From NCBI GenBank assembly GCA_037044905.1, contig JBAOKB010000166.1:248001-312000 (forward strand): 64,000 bases of DNA, in the 5' to 3' direction. Both the position numbers and the translations under genes were made by a program. The notes under the pieces are model-generated. The model was given only the letters and a program-made list of their open reading frames with translations. It was not told the DNA's origin and made no database searches. Position 1 is the first letter of the stretch; every line of letters starts with the position of its first letter. The stretch comes from Hortaea werneckii (taxonomy: Eukaryota > Ascomycota > Dothideomycetes > Mycosphaerellales > Teratosphaeriaceae). Shown one piece after another: positions 23,082 to 33,123 of the stretch.

Positions 23082-24425
23082 ATGACGTCCCTCCAAGCCG
23101 TTCGTGACCAGGTGCTCTACTATGGTGGCTACGCGCAAGGCCGGTATCTCCCTCACAGCCTAGCTGAGCTCTACGGTCGTGTTGTGTCCAGATTCACCAG
23201 CATCATCGCCGTACCACTGCCTTTGCTATCCTTCCTGGCTCTACCCTTCTTTGGAGGCTCTCCAGCGTTGGTGAACCTGATAATTTTCGGATTGACTTGG
23301 AGCGCCTTAGTTGCAAGCTACGTACGTTTAGAAGAGCGTCGAAAGCTCCCGTTGGATGTCATTAATGGAGATCTAGGACCCTCTGACCGTCGAATTCGGA
23401 GGCACCTTGCTCGTACGATTGGTATGCTTCCTAGCACCGGCCTTAAGTGCACTTGTCTTCGACTGCACTGTTCCAAGTCTGGCAAAGTCAATCAAAGCTC
23501 GCGGCAAAAAACAACTCCCGACAAATCTGGGTCGGAAGAAGCTGCTGGAAGTGATCATTGTGTCTGTCGTTAATGTCTTCTTGGCTGTCGCTGTACAAGC
23601 TGCCCTCGAGCTCTTGACGACGGAGGTGTTGCACCTTCGCAGCAATATTAAAGTGACTTCTCTGGTGCCATTACCGTGGACCATCCTTAAAGATGTCGCC
23701 AAAGGATTCGCCCTTCGCGGAGTATTCCGGTACTTCATCCACCGTTTCTTACTGCATACTTGGAGCACTCCGCTTAAGTCTTGGCACCTGTCATGGCAGC
23801 ACAGCGTTCAACTCCCCTTCAGTTTGGTGGCGACGTATGACCATCCTGTGGTACATCTGCTATCGCAGTGGTTGCCGTCTTTCTCCCGGCGCTGCTTTTC
23901 CGCTTTCATGTCCTGACCTGGCATGTTCTTCTGGCTGTGGCCAGTCTTGAAGATCTCTTCGTCTACTCTGGATATGCCGTTCTGCCATCAAGCATCGTCC
24001 TCGCTGGTATGGCTCGCAGAGCAGATTCTCACTTTGCAGCCGTAAGGGATGAGAAGCCTGCTGGCAACTTTGGACAACTTGGACTCCTGGATTTCATGCT
24101 AGGCACAACATGCAACGACGAAGCCGATGTTGTGGACGACTTGCAGAGCGAAGCGCAGAAGCATCGACTGGAAGAGCGTGCAGAAAGTGCAGTCCAAGGC
24201 GCCATGTCAGGGATAAAAGGCGAGCAACAACCCAGCACCTCACCGTCGTCAGGCGAAGAAGTTAGTAGTAGGCGGGAAGATGAGGTGGACCAGGCCGGCG
24301 CTAGTGCGGATAATGTACCAGGAGCTGCAAACGATGCAGACGTCGACGCTGACAAGGATGCTGATGAAGACACGCAGCAACACGGACAGCGAAGGAGCAA
24401 TCGGCGGAAAGCACGTAAAGCGTAA
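23082..24425 (+). CDS. Fatty acid hydroxylase / sterol desaturase family membrane protein, with two apparent frameshifts
   Basis: This integral ER-type membrane di-iron oxygenase family uses clustered histidines as metal ligands. The N-terminal segment has a long span (PLPLLSFLALPFFGG). The histidine-rich part includes RYFIHRFLLHTW, WHLSWQHSVQLPFSLVATYD with HPVVHLL following, FRFHVLTWHVLL and RRADSHFAAV, then GNFGQLGLLDFMLGT. The C-terminus is acidic and disordered. The pieces lie in three frames. An extra base near 23387 and a missing base near 23875 (CCG run) reconnect them to about 447 residues. The true substrate (sterol, fatty acid or sphingoid base) cannot be told from sequence. The ATG at 23082 is the first in frame. 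Confidence 0.78.
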
Positions 24426-25058
24426 GCCAACCCGAGCGGCACATCCCAGACCCGTAGTCTTCGATCAGCGATTTCCGGAATCATATGACTAGGAAGGGGT
24501 TTCATCGCACGAGGACCGCTTTGGTCTCACCAAGATACCCCTGTTTAGTCGATATACGTTGGATAGGGCTTAGGATGTAAGGCTGCGTCATGGCGGTACA
24601 ACCCAACAAAGACGTGCATTAATATTTGGTAATGACTACTAATCTCTTCATTCCTTGCATCTAATTGCGTGATGACAGCAGAGCGTAGGTAAGGATCCAG
24701 ACGCTTTCGGACCTTGTCATCTTGCATACCTCCACGGTGTCACATAGGCTTTCAATGTTGATCGGAGAGACCCGAATTTCCCAGCTCTAATGTCTCTGAC
24801 TCAGATTCCACTGCCTCCAGTGGCTCTTTTGAAGAAGCTAGTTCGAACGCACGTTTTTGAACTGCACCTGTGGAATTGACACCATGAGTGCTACCGGATG
24901 CATTATGGCTAGAGTAGGAGCCACCGTCCAGCTGAGTATTATTCGATACCAGGATGAGCTCCATGATAAGTGACAAGACAGACATGAGACGAACGCTTGC
25001 CGCGCCCAGGGCAACAGCGTCAGCACTGCGATGGAATGAAACCATTTGTGTACCACCG
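24426..25058. other. Convergent 3' region
   Basis: This lies between the stops of the hydroxylase gene (+) and the transcription-factor-like gene (-). Minus-strand frames at 24752-25062 could be a frameshifted C-terminal continuation of the latter, because its reading ends abruptly after DIDQVMPLTKQ. I could not confirm this. Confidence 0.35.
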
Positions 25059-26869
25059 TCATTGCTTGGTGAGCGGCATCACCTGATCTATATCAGGACT
25101 TAAGCGCGGAAGCACAAATCGGTCATTAGTGGCGACTCTTGCATTAGGGTTCACAAGGACCAGAGCGCCCTTTGGTCTGTTCCCGCCCTTCCAGCAAAGC
25201 CTTGGCCGGGATGGTGTACTTCTGGCGACAGCAGGGCTGTGTTCCATGTTCGATTCGGAAAGTTCGCCGAAGCTTAGAGAGCTCGACGGCTTTTTTGGTT
25301 CTATTTGAGACGCGGCGCCCGGCAGTGTTCCAGAGCATGATTGTTTACTAGCGGAAACAGAGCTTTCTGAAACCAATTTCTGGTCGGCATCGATGTCGCT
25401 AGGCGCGCTGCCAACATCGTGATAAGCATCCGCTGAAAAAAGGCAATCGTCGCCATTTTCCTTTGTGATATGATCTGCCATTGTGGTTGGTTCTAGTGCA
25501 GATCGGGCAGACAAGCACCATTGCAATTCTCGGTAATGTCCAGCGTATTCAAAATAGCTCTGGAGCGTTCGGATGAGGAAAGTGCCAATGCGCCCGACAG
25601 ACCCAGTCTCTGGCTCGCAAGAATACGGTATCGTTCGACAGTAATTTGTTGCAGCAACGAACGCGTCTCTTTGAACGGCTTGGCTTGATCGACCGCACAT
25701 GGCTTCCATCGTAGGCTCGGCCTCTCCTCCGAGGTACTTTCGGTATGTGTCCGTCAGCGTGAAGTCCAAAATCAGGCAGAGGATCCAATACACCTGATGC
25801 TGTGAACAGATTTGGGGCCGATCGAAATTGAAGGCTGTTCGAAAGGTCCTGTCTTTACACGAGCTAGCAAATTCGGGAAAGCTGTCAACGCTTTCGACCT
25901 CGAACGCTCTCTCCCCTAAACCATGATAGTGTTTATGGAACCATGAGTCTAACTCCGATCGAACTGCAGCTATATCTCGGTGTAGCTTTCGTAATGCTTT
26001 CGGAGGTTCATCATTGTTGAGCATGGCATCTGCTTTTTCTAGAAGGCCTGGAACATCGATACCGATATCGTAGAGGCCAACGAAAGCATCTATTTGTCCC
26101 AATCGTCGACTGGCGCGCAACCATTGCGGCTGAGCAAAGACCGACGCCCTACGACGAATCAGACCACCGAAAAGTGCCGTGTGACGGAGATTGTGAAAAA
26201 GGAGCTCTCCGAAATCTGAAGCTATTGCCTGTTGGTGGTTGAGCACAAACTGTTCAGCACCGACGATGTCTTTAGGAAAGATTAGAACCCATCCACTTGG
26301 TTGATATGGCCGCTTGTATACTTACGCTGGATCCATCCCGGCTCGCTTGGCTCAATGTCAACGATAGAAGCATACAATTCACAAAGGGCAAGGATCATGA
26401 TGACGCCAAGCACAAGGTCTTTTGGGGTATGCTTCTTTCTATCGATTGTTGATAGTGTGCAAGCCAACATTGGGAGCGCTCTCGTGTAGCTAGCCTGAGC
26501 TTCTCGTTGGCAACGAGGGTCTTCATAACGAAGCCCTGTCTCTGCCAAGCAGAGCGTATCTACTGCGAATCCAAGGGGCGGCAAGCTGAGATCCAGCTGA
26601 GGTAGAAAGGCGAGGTAAGCAACGTGGCTCCTTGGGACGCCATGGCATGGGGTCGGCAGATGCAAGGACAAGAAAGTGCTCAGCAATTGATCGCGATGCA
26701 CTAGGCTGCTGCTGATGGATGGAGGTAATTTCTCATGGCTAAAAGACACGCCACTTGACCGTCGTGTGCGGTCTGCAGTCTTAAATTTGTCGGTAGTCCT
26801 CTTGTGAGGGTCGTCGATCATCTGCGCCTTCAGGGCTTTAATGCATCCTCCAGAGAGTTGATGAACCAT
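25059..26869 (-). CDS. Fungal transcription-factor-like protein without a visible Zn2Cys6 cluster
   Basis: The middle region matches the fungal-specific transcription-factor regulatory domain that usually follows a Zn2Cys6 cluster. It has ALPMLACTLSTIDRKKHTPK, a hydrophobic helix LVLGVIMILALCELYAS, then GWIQHIVGAEQFVLNH and LFGGLIRRRASVFAQPQWL. A 56-nt intron at 26270-26325 joins GWIQ to HIVGAEQF, and with it the coding length is a clean 584 residues. The first ATG (26869) gives MVHQLSGGCIKALKAQ, with a single Cys and no CxxC-type cluster. Either an upstream exon carries the DNA-binding domain and I failed to see it, or the protein lacks one. The C-terminal third is Ser/Pro-rich and may continue past 25059 in another frame. 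Confidence 0.65.
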
Positions 26870-27505
26870 CGTAAAGACGGCAAAAGAAGCGCCAAGCTAG
26901 TGCATAGAGCACATGAGACGACACTAGACCATGGTGCACACGATTCGGAAGAGAGAGGAGCCCAGGAGAAGCATTGCCTGGGCGAGACTGGGTACCAATT
27001 GTACGTGAGACCTGCAGCCAAGTGGAGTCGTATGAGAACCTGATCTCTCCATTTGACAGCGGGCCGTGAAGTGTGATGACAGAGGCCGTGTGCGATTGAT
27101 AATGGATTGATGGAGACGTGAACCTAGTCCTTCCTATATCTGCAAGTGATATCAGGTAAGACTGACGCCGTGCTCGCAGGGATGGTTACATGCATACACG
27201 AATATGCAGTGCAACGCTGATTTGCTCACGACAAAGTCCATCTCTCGCTTTATTGATTCGAGTTGCGCTGTTCATTCGGACGAGTGCGGCGAAGGCAAAT
27301 CAACGAGTCCAACCGTCCCAAATGGTCCGCTGGGGTCTGTGCAAGCGCGTGTGGTGGTGCCGAGCCGGCCAGGGCCGTAGTCCCCGCGACATCGCCGGTC
27401 CGAACTTTATGTAGGTCTCAGAAAAAGTCGAGCTTCACGGACTACATTAGCTTTTTCTATACCATCGACCATTCCTTGGGTTCTTGATTCGCACAATACC
27501 AGGAT
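26870..27505. other. Divergent promoter region of TF-like gene and NOP4
   Basis: About 0.64 kb between divergently oriented genes. I searched the minus strand here for a missing zinc-cluster exon (a C-x2-C-x6-C pattern followed by a Lys/Arg-rich stretch) and did not find one. Confidence 0.45.
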
Positions 27506-29842
27506 ATGGCGCCCGCAGTGAAGAAGCAAAGGCTCTCCAATGGCGGTTTTGCTGCTATAGAGGCGGCTGAACCGGAGCAGTCCGCACCTCAACAGCAGAG
27601 CACTGAAAAAGAAGCGCCAAAGGATGCGAAACCAGAATCGAAGGATGAAAAGGCAGAGCAGACTCGTCGCTCTCTCTTCGTCCGATCTCTGCCAGCCACT
27701 ACGACCTCAGAGTCTCTCACGGAACTCTTCTCCGAGTCATTTCCTATCAAGCATGCTACCGCCGTAATCGACAAAGAGAGCAAGCAGTGCAAGGGTTATG
27801 GCTTTGTCACCTTTGCGGACGCGGAAGACGCTCAGCGGGCTCGAGAGCAATTCAATGGGCATGTACTGGAAGGCCGAAAGCTACGCGTGGAAGTTGCAGA
27901 ACCGCGGCACAGGGAAGATGGCGCGGCGAAAGAGAAGGTCAAGCCCGAACGAGAGACGCAGCAACCTCCCAAATTGATCGTACGTAACTTGCCATGGAGT
28001 ATAAAGGGCTCGCATCAATTGGAGAAGCTCTTCCAGAGCTACGGGAAGGTCAAACAAGCATATGTGCCAAGGAAAGGTCCAGGACTCATGGCCGGGTTTG
28101 GCTTCGTGCTCATGAGAGGCAGAAAGAACGCCGAGAAGGCCATCGAAGGCATCAACGGTAAGGAGGTCGATGGTAGAACATTGGCTGTCGACTGGTCTGT
28201 GGAGAAGGAAGCCTACCAGAATATGCAGCAGAATGGCGACAGCCATGTTGAAGAAACAGAACAAAGTGGAAAGTCTGATGGAGAAGAGATGGATGAAGAG
28301 TCAGATGGCGACCTTGATGAGCCAGAAGACTTGGAGGATGTGTCTGACGAAGACTCAAATGCCTCAGCTGATTCAGATGATGAAGGTGGTGTGGACGTAG
28401 ACGCCAGCGGCGACGAGAACGATGAGGGTTCCGATGACGATGATGATAAAGAGCTGGAGGAAGCAAACCGCACAGAAGACAAGTCAAGCACCTTATTCGT
28501 GCGTAATTTACCCTTTACCTGCACGGATGAGGATTTGGAGGATCACTTCACCCAGTTCGGTAGCGTCCGATATGCTAGAGTTGTTATGGATTACGGCACA
28601 GAACGATCTAAGGGCACCGGATTTGTGTGCTTCTACAACCGGGAAGACGCAAGTGCGTGCCTACGCGAGGCACCGAAGAGGCCCATGCCTGCCGAAGCTG
28701 AGAAGGGCAAAGACAGCAAGACTCAACCGGCGGCGAAGTCAATCTTACAAGATGTGGATGCCGACCCTACCGGAAAGTTCACGCTTGACGGGCGTGTCTT
28801 GCAAGTGTCTCGCGCTGTAGAGAAGTCCGAAGCAAACCGTCTCACAGAGGAAGGTGAAGCCCACCGTCGGAAACGCGGTGAAGACAAGCGCCGACTTTAT
28901 CTGCTGTCTGAGGGCACTATATCCCCAAAGTCGAAGCTGTTCGAAAAGCTTGCGCCGTCTGAGAAGACTATGCGCGAGGCCAGCTTCAAGCAAAGGAAGA
29001 CTTTGCTAGAGAACAACGGCTCTCTGAACCTCAGCTTAACGCGATTGAGTGTACGGAATATCCCACGTAGCATCGACAGCCGAGATCTGAAGAACCTCGC
29101 GCGTGAGGCTGTTGTCGGGTTTGCGACAGATGTGAAGAACAACGTTCGAGAGAAACTCTCGAAGGAAGAGCTTGCGCGCGGTGGGGAAGCTATGGTCGAG
29201 GCGGAAGCTGCACGTAAACGCGCCGGGAAGGGTCTGGTCAAGCAAGCTAAGGTTGTGTTCGAAGGCTCCGGTGGTGGTAAAGTCAGCGAAGATAGCGGGG
29301 CTGGGAGGAGCAGAGGATACGGCTTCATTGAGTACTATACACATCGGTCCGCACTGATGGGCCTGCGCTGGCTCAACGGCCACGCCATCGGCTATCAGGT
29401 CAAGGAGAACGCGAAGGGCAACAAGGAGCTCAGCCGCGAAGAAATCCAGGATCGCAAGAAAAGACTCATCGTGGAATTTGCCATTGAGAATGCTCAGGTA
29501 GTGATGCGGAGAGGCGAGAGGGAAGCCAAGGCCCGAGAGCGGAGTCGAGCAGTCCAGGAGGGCCGTGCGCCCTCTTTTAAGGGCGATGCAGCCAAGAGAG
29601 AGGCGGCGAAGAATCAGAAGTTCAAGCGAGATCGAAAGGAGGGCAAATCCGGCCCACTAAAGCGCAAGAGGGGCTCTGACGATGCTGTGCAGGGCAGGAA
29701 GACGGGAAAGAAGCCTAGTGGAGGAGACGCCGACAAGCCGAATGCTGGGAAGAAGGAAGTTGACGAAAAGTTGGCCAAGCGGAACCAAATTATAGGTAGG
29801 AAAAGGGCGATGCGCAAGGCGCGAAGCGGCGGCAAGTCTTAA
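27506..29842 (+). CDS. NOP4: NOP4/RBM28-type nucleolar RNA-binding protein with four RRMs
   Basis: This nucleolar protein is required for 60S ribosomal subunit assembly and 27S pre-rRNA processing. It is a single uninterrupted frame of 778 residues. RRM1 covers about residues 55-132 (RSLFVRSLP ... GYGFVTF). RRM2 covers about 153-232 (LIVRNLPWSI ... GFGFVLM). A long Asp/Glu/Ser acidic tract covers about 243-325. RRM3 covers about 328-435 (STLFVRNLPFT ... GTGFVCFY), and a fourth, divergent RRM is at about 513-640 (RLSVRNIPRS ... GYGFIEY). The tail is Lys/Arg-rich with nucleolar-localisation character (GPLKRKRGS, KRNQIIGRKRAMRKARSGGK). Four RRMs plus an acidic spacer before RRM3 is the layout of yeast Nop4. 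There is no sign of indels. Confidence 0.9.
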   Translation: MAPAVKKQRLSNGGFAAIEAAEPEQSAPQQQSTEKEAPKDAKPESKDEKAEQTRRSLFVRSLPATTTSESLTELFSESFPIKHATAVIDKESKQCKGYGFVTFADAEDAQRAREQFNGHVLEGRKLRVEVAEPRHREDGAAKEKVKPERETQQPPKLIVRNLPWSIKGSHQLEKLFQSYGKVKQAYVPRKGPGLMAGFGFVLMRGRKNAEKAIEGINGKEVDGRTLAVDWSVEKEAYQNMQQNGDSHVEETEQSGKSDGEEMDEESDGDLDEPEDLEDVSDEDSNASADSDDEGGVDVDASGDENDEGSDDDDDKELEEANRTEDKSSTLFVRNLPFTCTDEDLEDHFTQFGSVRYARVVMDYGTERSKGTGFVCFYNREDASACLREAPKRPMPAEAEKGKDSKTQPAAKSILQDVDADPTGKFTLDGRVLQVSRAVEKSEANRLTEEGEAHRRKRGEDKRRLYLLSEGTISPKSKLFEKLAPSEKTMREASFKQRKTLLENNGSLNLSLTRLSVRNIPRSIDSRDLKNLAREAVVGFATDVKNNVREKLSKEELARGGEAMVEAEAARKRAGKGLVKQAKVVFEGSGGGKVSEDSGAGRSRGYGFIEYYTHRSALMGLRWLNGHAIGYQVKENAKGNKELSREEIQDRKKRLIVEFAIENAQVVMRRGEREAKARERSRAVQEGRAPSFKGDAAKREAAKNQKFKRDRKEGKSGPLKRKRGSDDAVQGRKTGKKPSGGDADKPNAGKKEVDEKLAKRNQIIGRKRAMRKARSGGKS

Positions 29843-31386
29843 TGAGCTGTATGCATGCACCTTTCATGCAAGCTTCAGCGGATAGCTGTGGCAAGAGTAA
29901 GAGACGCCCTTCTTCATAACTGGAGTGCACTGCGCTATGGTCTGTACCGGATCGTGCAGTGCAGATGGGTACCACTCCACGCTGCATGCTCCGCGAATGA
30001 GTGCCTGATGGCATGCACGAGTGAAGCTGCAGAGTCAATCTCTCAGGTCAACCACATATCTAGCATTCAAGCGATTTTCAAGCCCTGCAACACATGTCTA
30101 TCCCACTTCTCACCGTTGTATCCCCGAACGCTGAGTTGTATACCAGTTTAAAATGAATATATTCTAGCCTGATGAACTTAAATCGACAATCACGCTCGAC
30201 ACCTAATATAGATGCTACAACGATATTATCGTGCGCCGTGGTCGACATGGTTTCCTGAGCGTCTGAAGGAGTATCCTTCGTTGCCAAAGTAGAATCGACG
30301 GTGGCACATGTCTCTCGTGATCTTGCGAGCTGATGAGCCCTTATCAGGTCATGGTTGCACTGGTCCATTAGGACGCTAGTGCTGTGCAGTACCACGAGAG
30401 CACAGCGACATTTCTTGCTTGCTCTGTCTCACTCCACGTGTATGGGAACGACTGGCTTGCATCATGCGTGCCTGAAGCTCATCCATAACCACTCTGGCGT
30501 GTTTCGAAGAGCAGTCTCAAACCGACGAGGAGTATGCAAGATATCAATCACCTCCCAAATCCCATATCTTGACATGTATTCCCCTCCGCGAGTGGACACG
30601 TCGTTGCCTGTTGAGCCCACTACCATGGACACGGGACATGTGCCAAGTGATTGATAGGGCGTTCGATGGCGGAAGTCACCGTCAGTGCAGCCGAACCACT
30701 GATGAATGACCGGACATATGCAGGGAACCGCTCGGCAGGAGGCTTTTGCAGCGCAAGCCTTAGTGCACGAGCACCAGTACCGGGTTGACAACAATGGGAC
30801 AGTTCTGCGTCCTGTACGACTGGGTTTTCGAACCGGAAGACAAGCGGTTGGTCTTGGTCAGCTGTCAGAAGCTGCACCGAAGCGAGAAACGATGCAGAAG
30901 TGCGGTAGCGATAGGGGAAGAGCGGTGAAAAAGTGATAGGTAGTATATAAGAGCCCGCATTTCTTGCGCCTCCTGCATCTTCCGAAGCTCTCTGTGTCCC
31001 TCTAGGAGATGTCCATGGGCATTGTCAGCCTCTGCCAATGCACCTGTGCCACTATCTCCACTACTTGGAGCCATGTTTCCTGTAAGCCACATGTCGACAG
31101 CTTGCGACAGAGCGCGCTGACAGAGTATAGGCTGGCTCGGCTGGTACTACTACCGGCTGCTTGACATCATGATCCTTTGGCTCGACTACCACGTATGGAT
31201 AGTCTCTGCGCTGGGCAAGCTGCGAAGCTTGCCAGGATTCCTGGGTTGCAGCAGTGTCGAAAGAGCGCAGATCGGACAAGCTACCACAGGCTCGTGCGTT
31301 GACGGAGGCTTTACGTTGAGACTATGTATATAAGCAAGTCACTTCTGCCGCTCCATCGACGAATCTAGAGCCTATCTCCTCTCCAC
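29843..31386. other. Intergenic region with weak minus-strand frames
   Basis: Mostly no recognisable gene. On the minus strand two adjoining open frames, 31061-31279 (MSDLRSFDTAATQESWQASQ...) and 30865-31092, have even composition and might be two exons of a small protein. I see no domain, no clear splice pair and no signal peptide, so I do not list them as a gene. Confidence 0.35.
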
Positions 31387-31911
31387 TCAACTGTTCTGTC
31401 GGGGCCTGCGTCGTGTTTTCATTGGAACTGTACTGTCTTCTGGAGGCTTGTTCGTTGTCGTTTGACTCGACGACAGCCTTGCCACGCCGAAAGGTGCATC
31501 GGCAACCACAGCCATTGAGGGTTCTGATATGCTAACCTGTTTCCAGATCCGACGAGTCGCAAAACCCCCCAAAGTAAAGGCTCTCAGATTGTACTTCGTG
31601 GAGAGCGAAACTTCCTCAAGATTCGAAAACCCGACGAAATGTGCCAGGTCAGTCTTCACTATGCCGATAATAAGATGGCAGGTGAACTTACATGCCATAG
31701 TACGAAGTCATCCACTTCCATTGTGGCCATGCAGGTCGCCGCTTGATCAAGCATTGCCACTTTGCCCGCAACGATCCCAATCATCAATGCTTTGGAGCCT
31801 GGTCGATCAAGCGCGAATGGATCAGCGCCAACCAGAGCTGTCAAACCTGCGTTCAGAGAGAGATGATGCGTCGGGCACAACAAGCCCAGCTCCGAATTTG
31901 ACGAAGTCCAT
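31387..31911 (-). CDS. Possible small protein of unknown function (fragmented)
   Basis: Three minus-strand pieces look protein-like and lie in order: MDFVKFGAGLVVPDASSLS, then GLTALVGADPFALDRPGSKA with KVAMLDQAATCMATMEVDDF, then FVGFSNLEEVSLSTKYNLRA. The first two are in different frames around a CT-repeat near 31855; adding one CT unit would join them. The second join would need an intron of only about 38 nt (31654-31691), which is short. I do not recognise the family, and the model is weak. The ATG is at 31911. Confidence 0.3.
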
Positions 31912-32112
31912 GATCTATTGTGGGTGATTTGTAATGGGTTGCATGGGATTGGCGTTGTCGGACATACCCAATGAGTGCTTTTTTCTGATATCGTGTCGTG
32001 TGGGTTAGAGCATGAACAAACGATTGCATCTCGGTATTTTGTCGCCTGTGATAATGAACAGTCCCTGAACAAAATGATAGAAATCAACTTGAGTATATTT
32101 GATACCTCGAAG

Positions 32113-32631
32113 CTACATATTAGTAGCTCCTTGAACTTTCCCTTTGATGTTGTACCGCTTGCTGAAGTACGTGTACCAATCGTTCAGGACCTTCTTGTGC
32201 TCGTCTGAGAGATCTTCCCATTCAGGGCGGCACTCCTCCGGCTTCAAAGAAGACTGCGCAAGAGCTCGCGAAGCGTCTTTTCCAGCAAAGACTTTGGAAT
32301 GTCAGCACGGTGCTCATCTATCATTTAAAGGATAGGTCACGAACCCTTGTAGGAGCCCTCTGGCCCGTAAGCCTTATTGCCGGTCACATCGAAGACAGTG
32401 CCCTTACGCCCAACGTCAGTATCTGCAGCAGGCCGGATATTGCTTTGATACCTACCTTGATGGCCACATAAGTTGGGTAGTCAGGGTTCGTGCCTATCTA
32501 CCATCAGTCGTGCTTCTCCATTGGAACCATGGACAGTATGACGCACCATCACATTTGCTGAGATAGTCTACGCTGATGACGTCGTCCTTTGGCGGATCGA
32601 GCTCAACCTTGTGCTTCGGCTCAAACGACAT
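32113..32631 (-). CDS. DAP1-like cytochrome b5-fold haem-binding protein (MAPR family)
   Basis: This is a membrane-associated progesterone receptor-type haem protein. Yeast Dap1 binds and supports cytochrome P450 Erg11 in sterol synthesis. The gene is split into four short exons: 32547-32631, 32456-32493, 32345-32402 and 32113-32291. All three introns are 53 nt (32494-32546, 32403-32455, 32292-32344). The spliced product is 119 residues: MSFEPKHKVELDPPKDDVIS at the start, then PDYPTYVAIKGTVFDVTG, then KAYGPEGSYKVFAGKDASRA (the conserved haem-pocket segment with Tyr residues), then LSDEHKKVLNDWYTYFSKRY. It has no obvious N-terminal membrane span, like yeast Dap1. All phases close exactly. The Tyr positions and the VFDVT and FAGKDASR motifs are diagnostic. 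Confidence 0.88.
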
Positions 32632-33123
32632 ACTGGCTTCGATGAAATATTTCGGTACTGGAAAGGTTTAAGAAAATGGGCGGAGCAGTTGACAGCGTGC
32701 TCTCGCTGTAGAACAACAGGTTGGCTTCACAAGAGCTTACCGAGGTTATGCCGACATAGATCTCCATCCATCACCAGTGTGGCATAAAGAAGATCCTACC
32801 TTCAAAGTAAGAGTACGAACTTAGCATTCAGCAGCGAGTGACACCGGCGCCGCATTCGAAGTAGGCGAGTACGAAGACCTCTCAAATTGTCATGTGCATC
32901 TCCAATTCCTTGGATGGCCACGTGATTTGTGAACTGCTTAAGACTTTGAATAGATATTACTGCATCACTACATGGGCGCAATGGAAATCGTAGATCTATC
33001 TCTATAGTTTGTGGTCTTCATTAGCATCCCCTGAAGCAACGCTTGATCCGTAACGCCATACACCACGCTTAATAACCCTGCAAGAACCTCTAAAGAATAA
33101 ACACCGTCCACAGCATGCCATTA
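32632..33123. other. Intergenic region, no gene recognised
   Basis: About 0.5 kb upstream of the DAP1-like gene and downstream of the MFS gene. I see no coding signal. Confidence 0.45.

Noticed and set aside
24752..25062. Minus-strand frame 3' of the TF-like gene as a separate gene
   Set aside because: Overlaps a second frame, lacks a domain, and is more likely a continuation of the TF-like gene after an indel or 3' flank.
30819..30836. Possible tRNA B-box (GGTTCGAA on the minus strand)
   Set aside because: No A-box at the right distance and no cloverleaf could be drawn around it.
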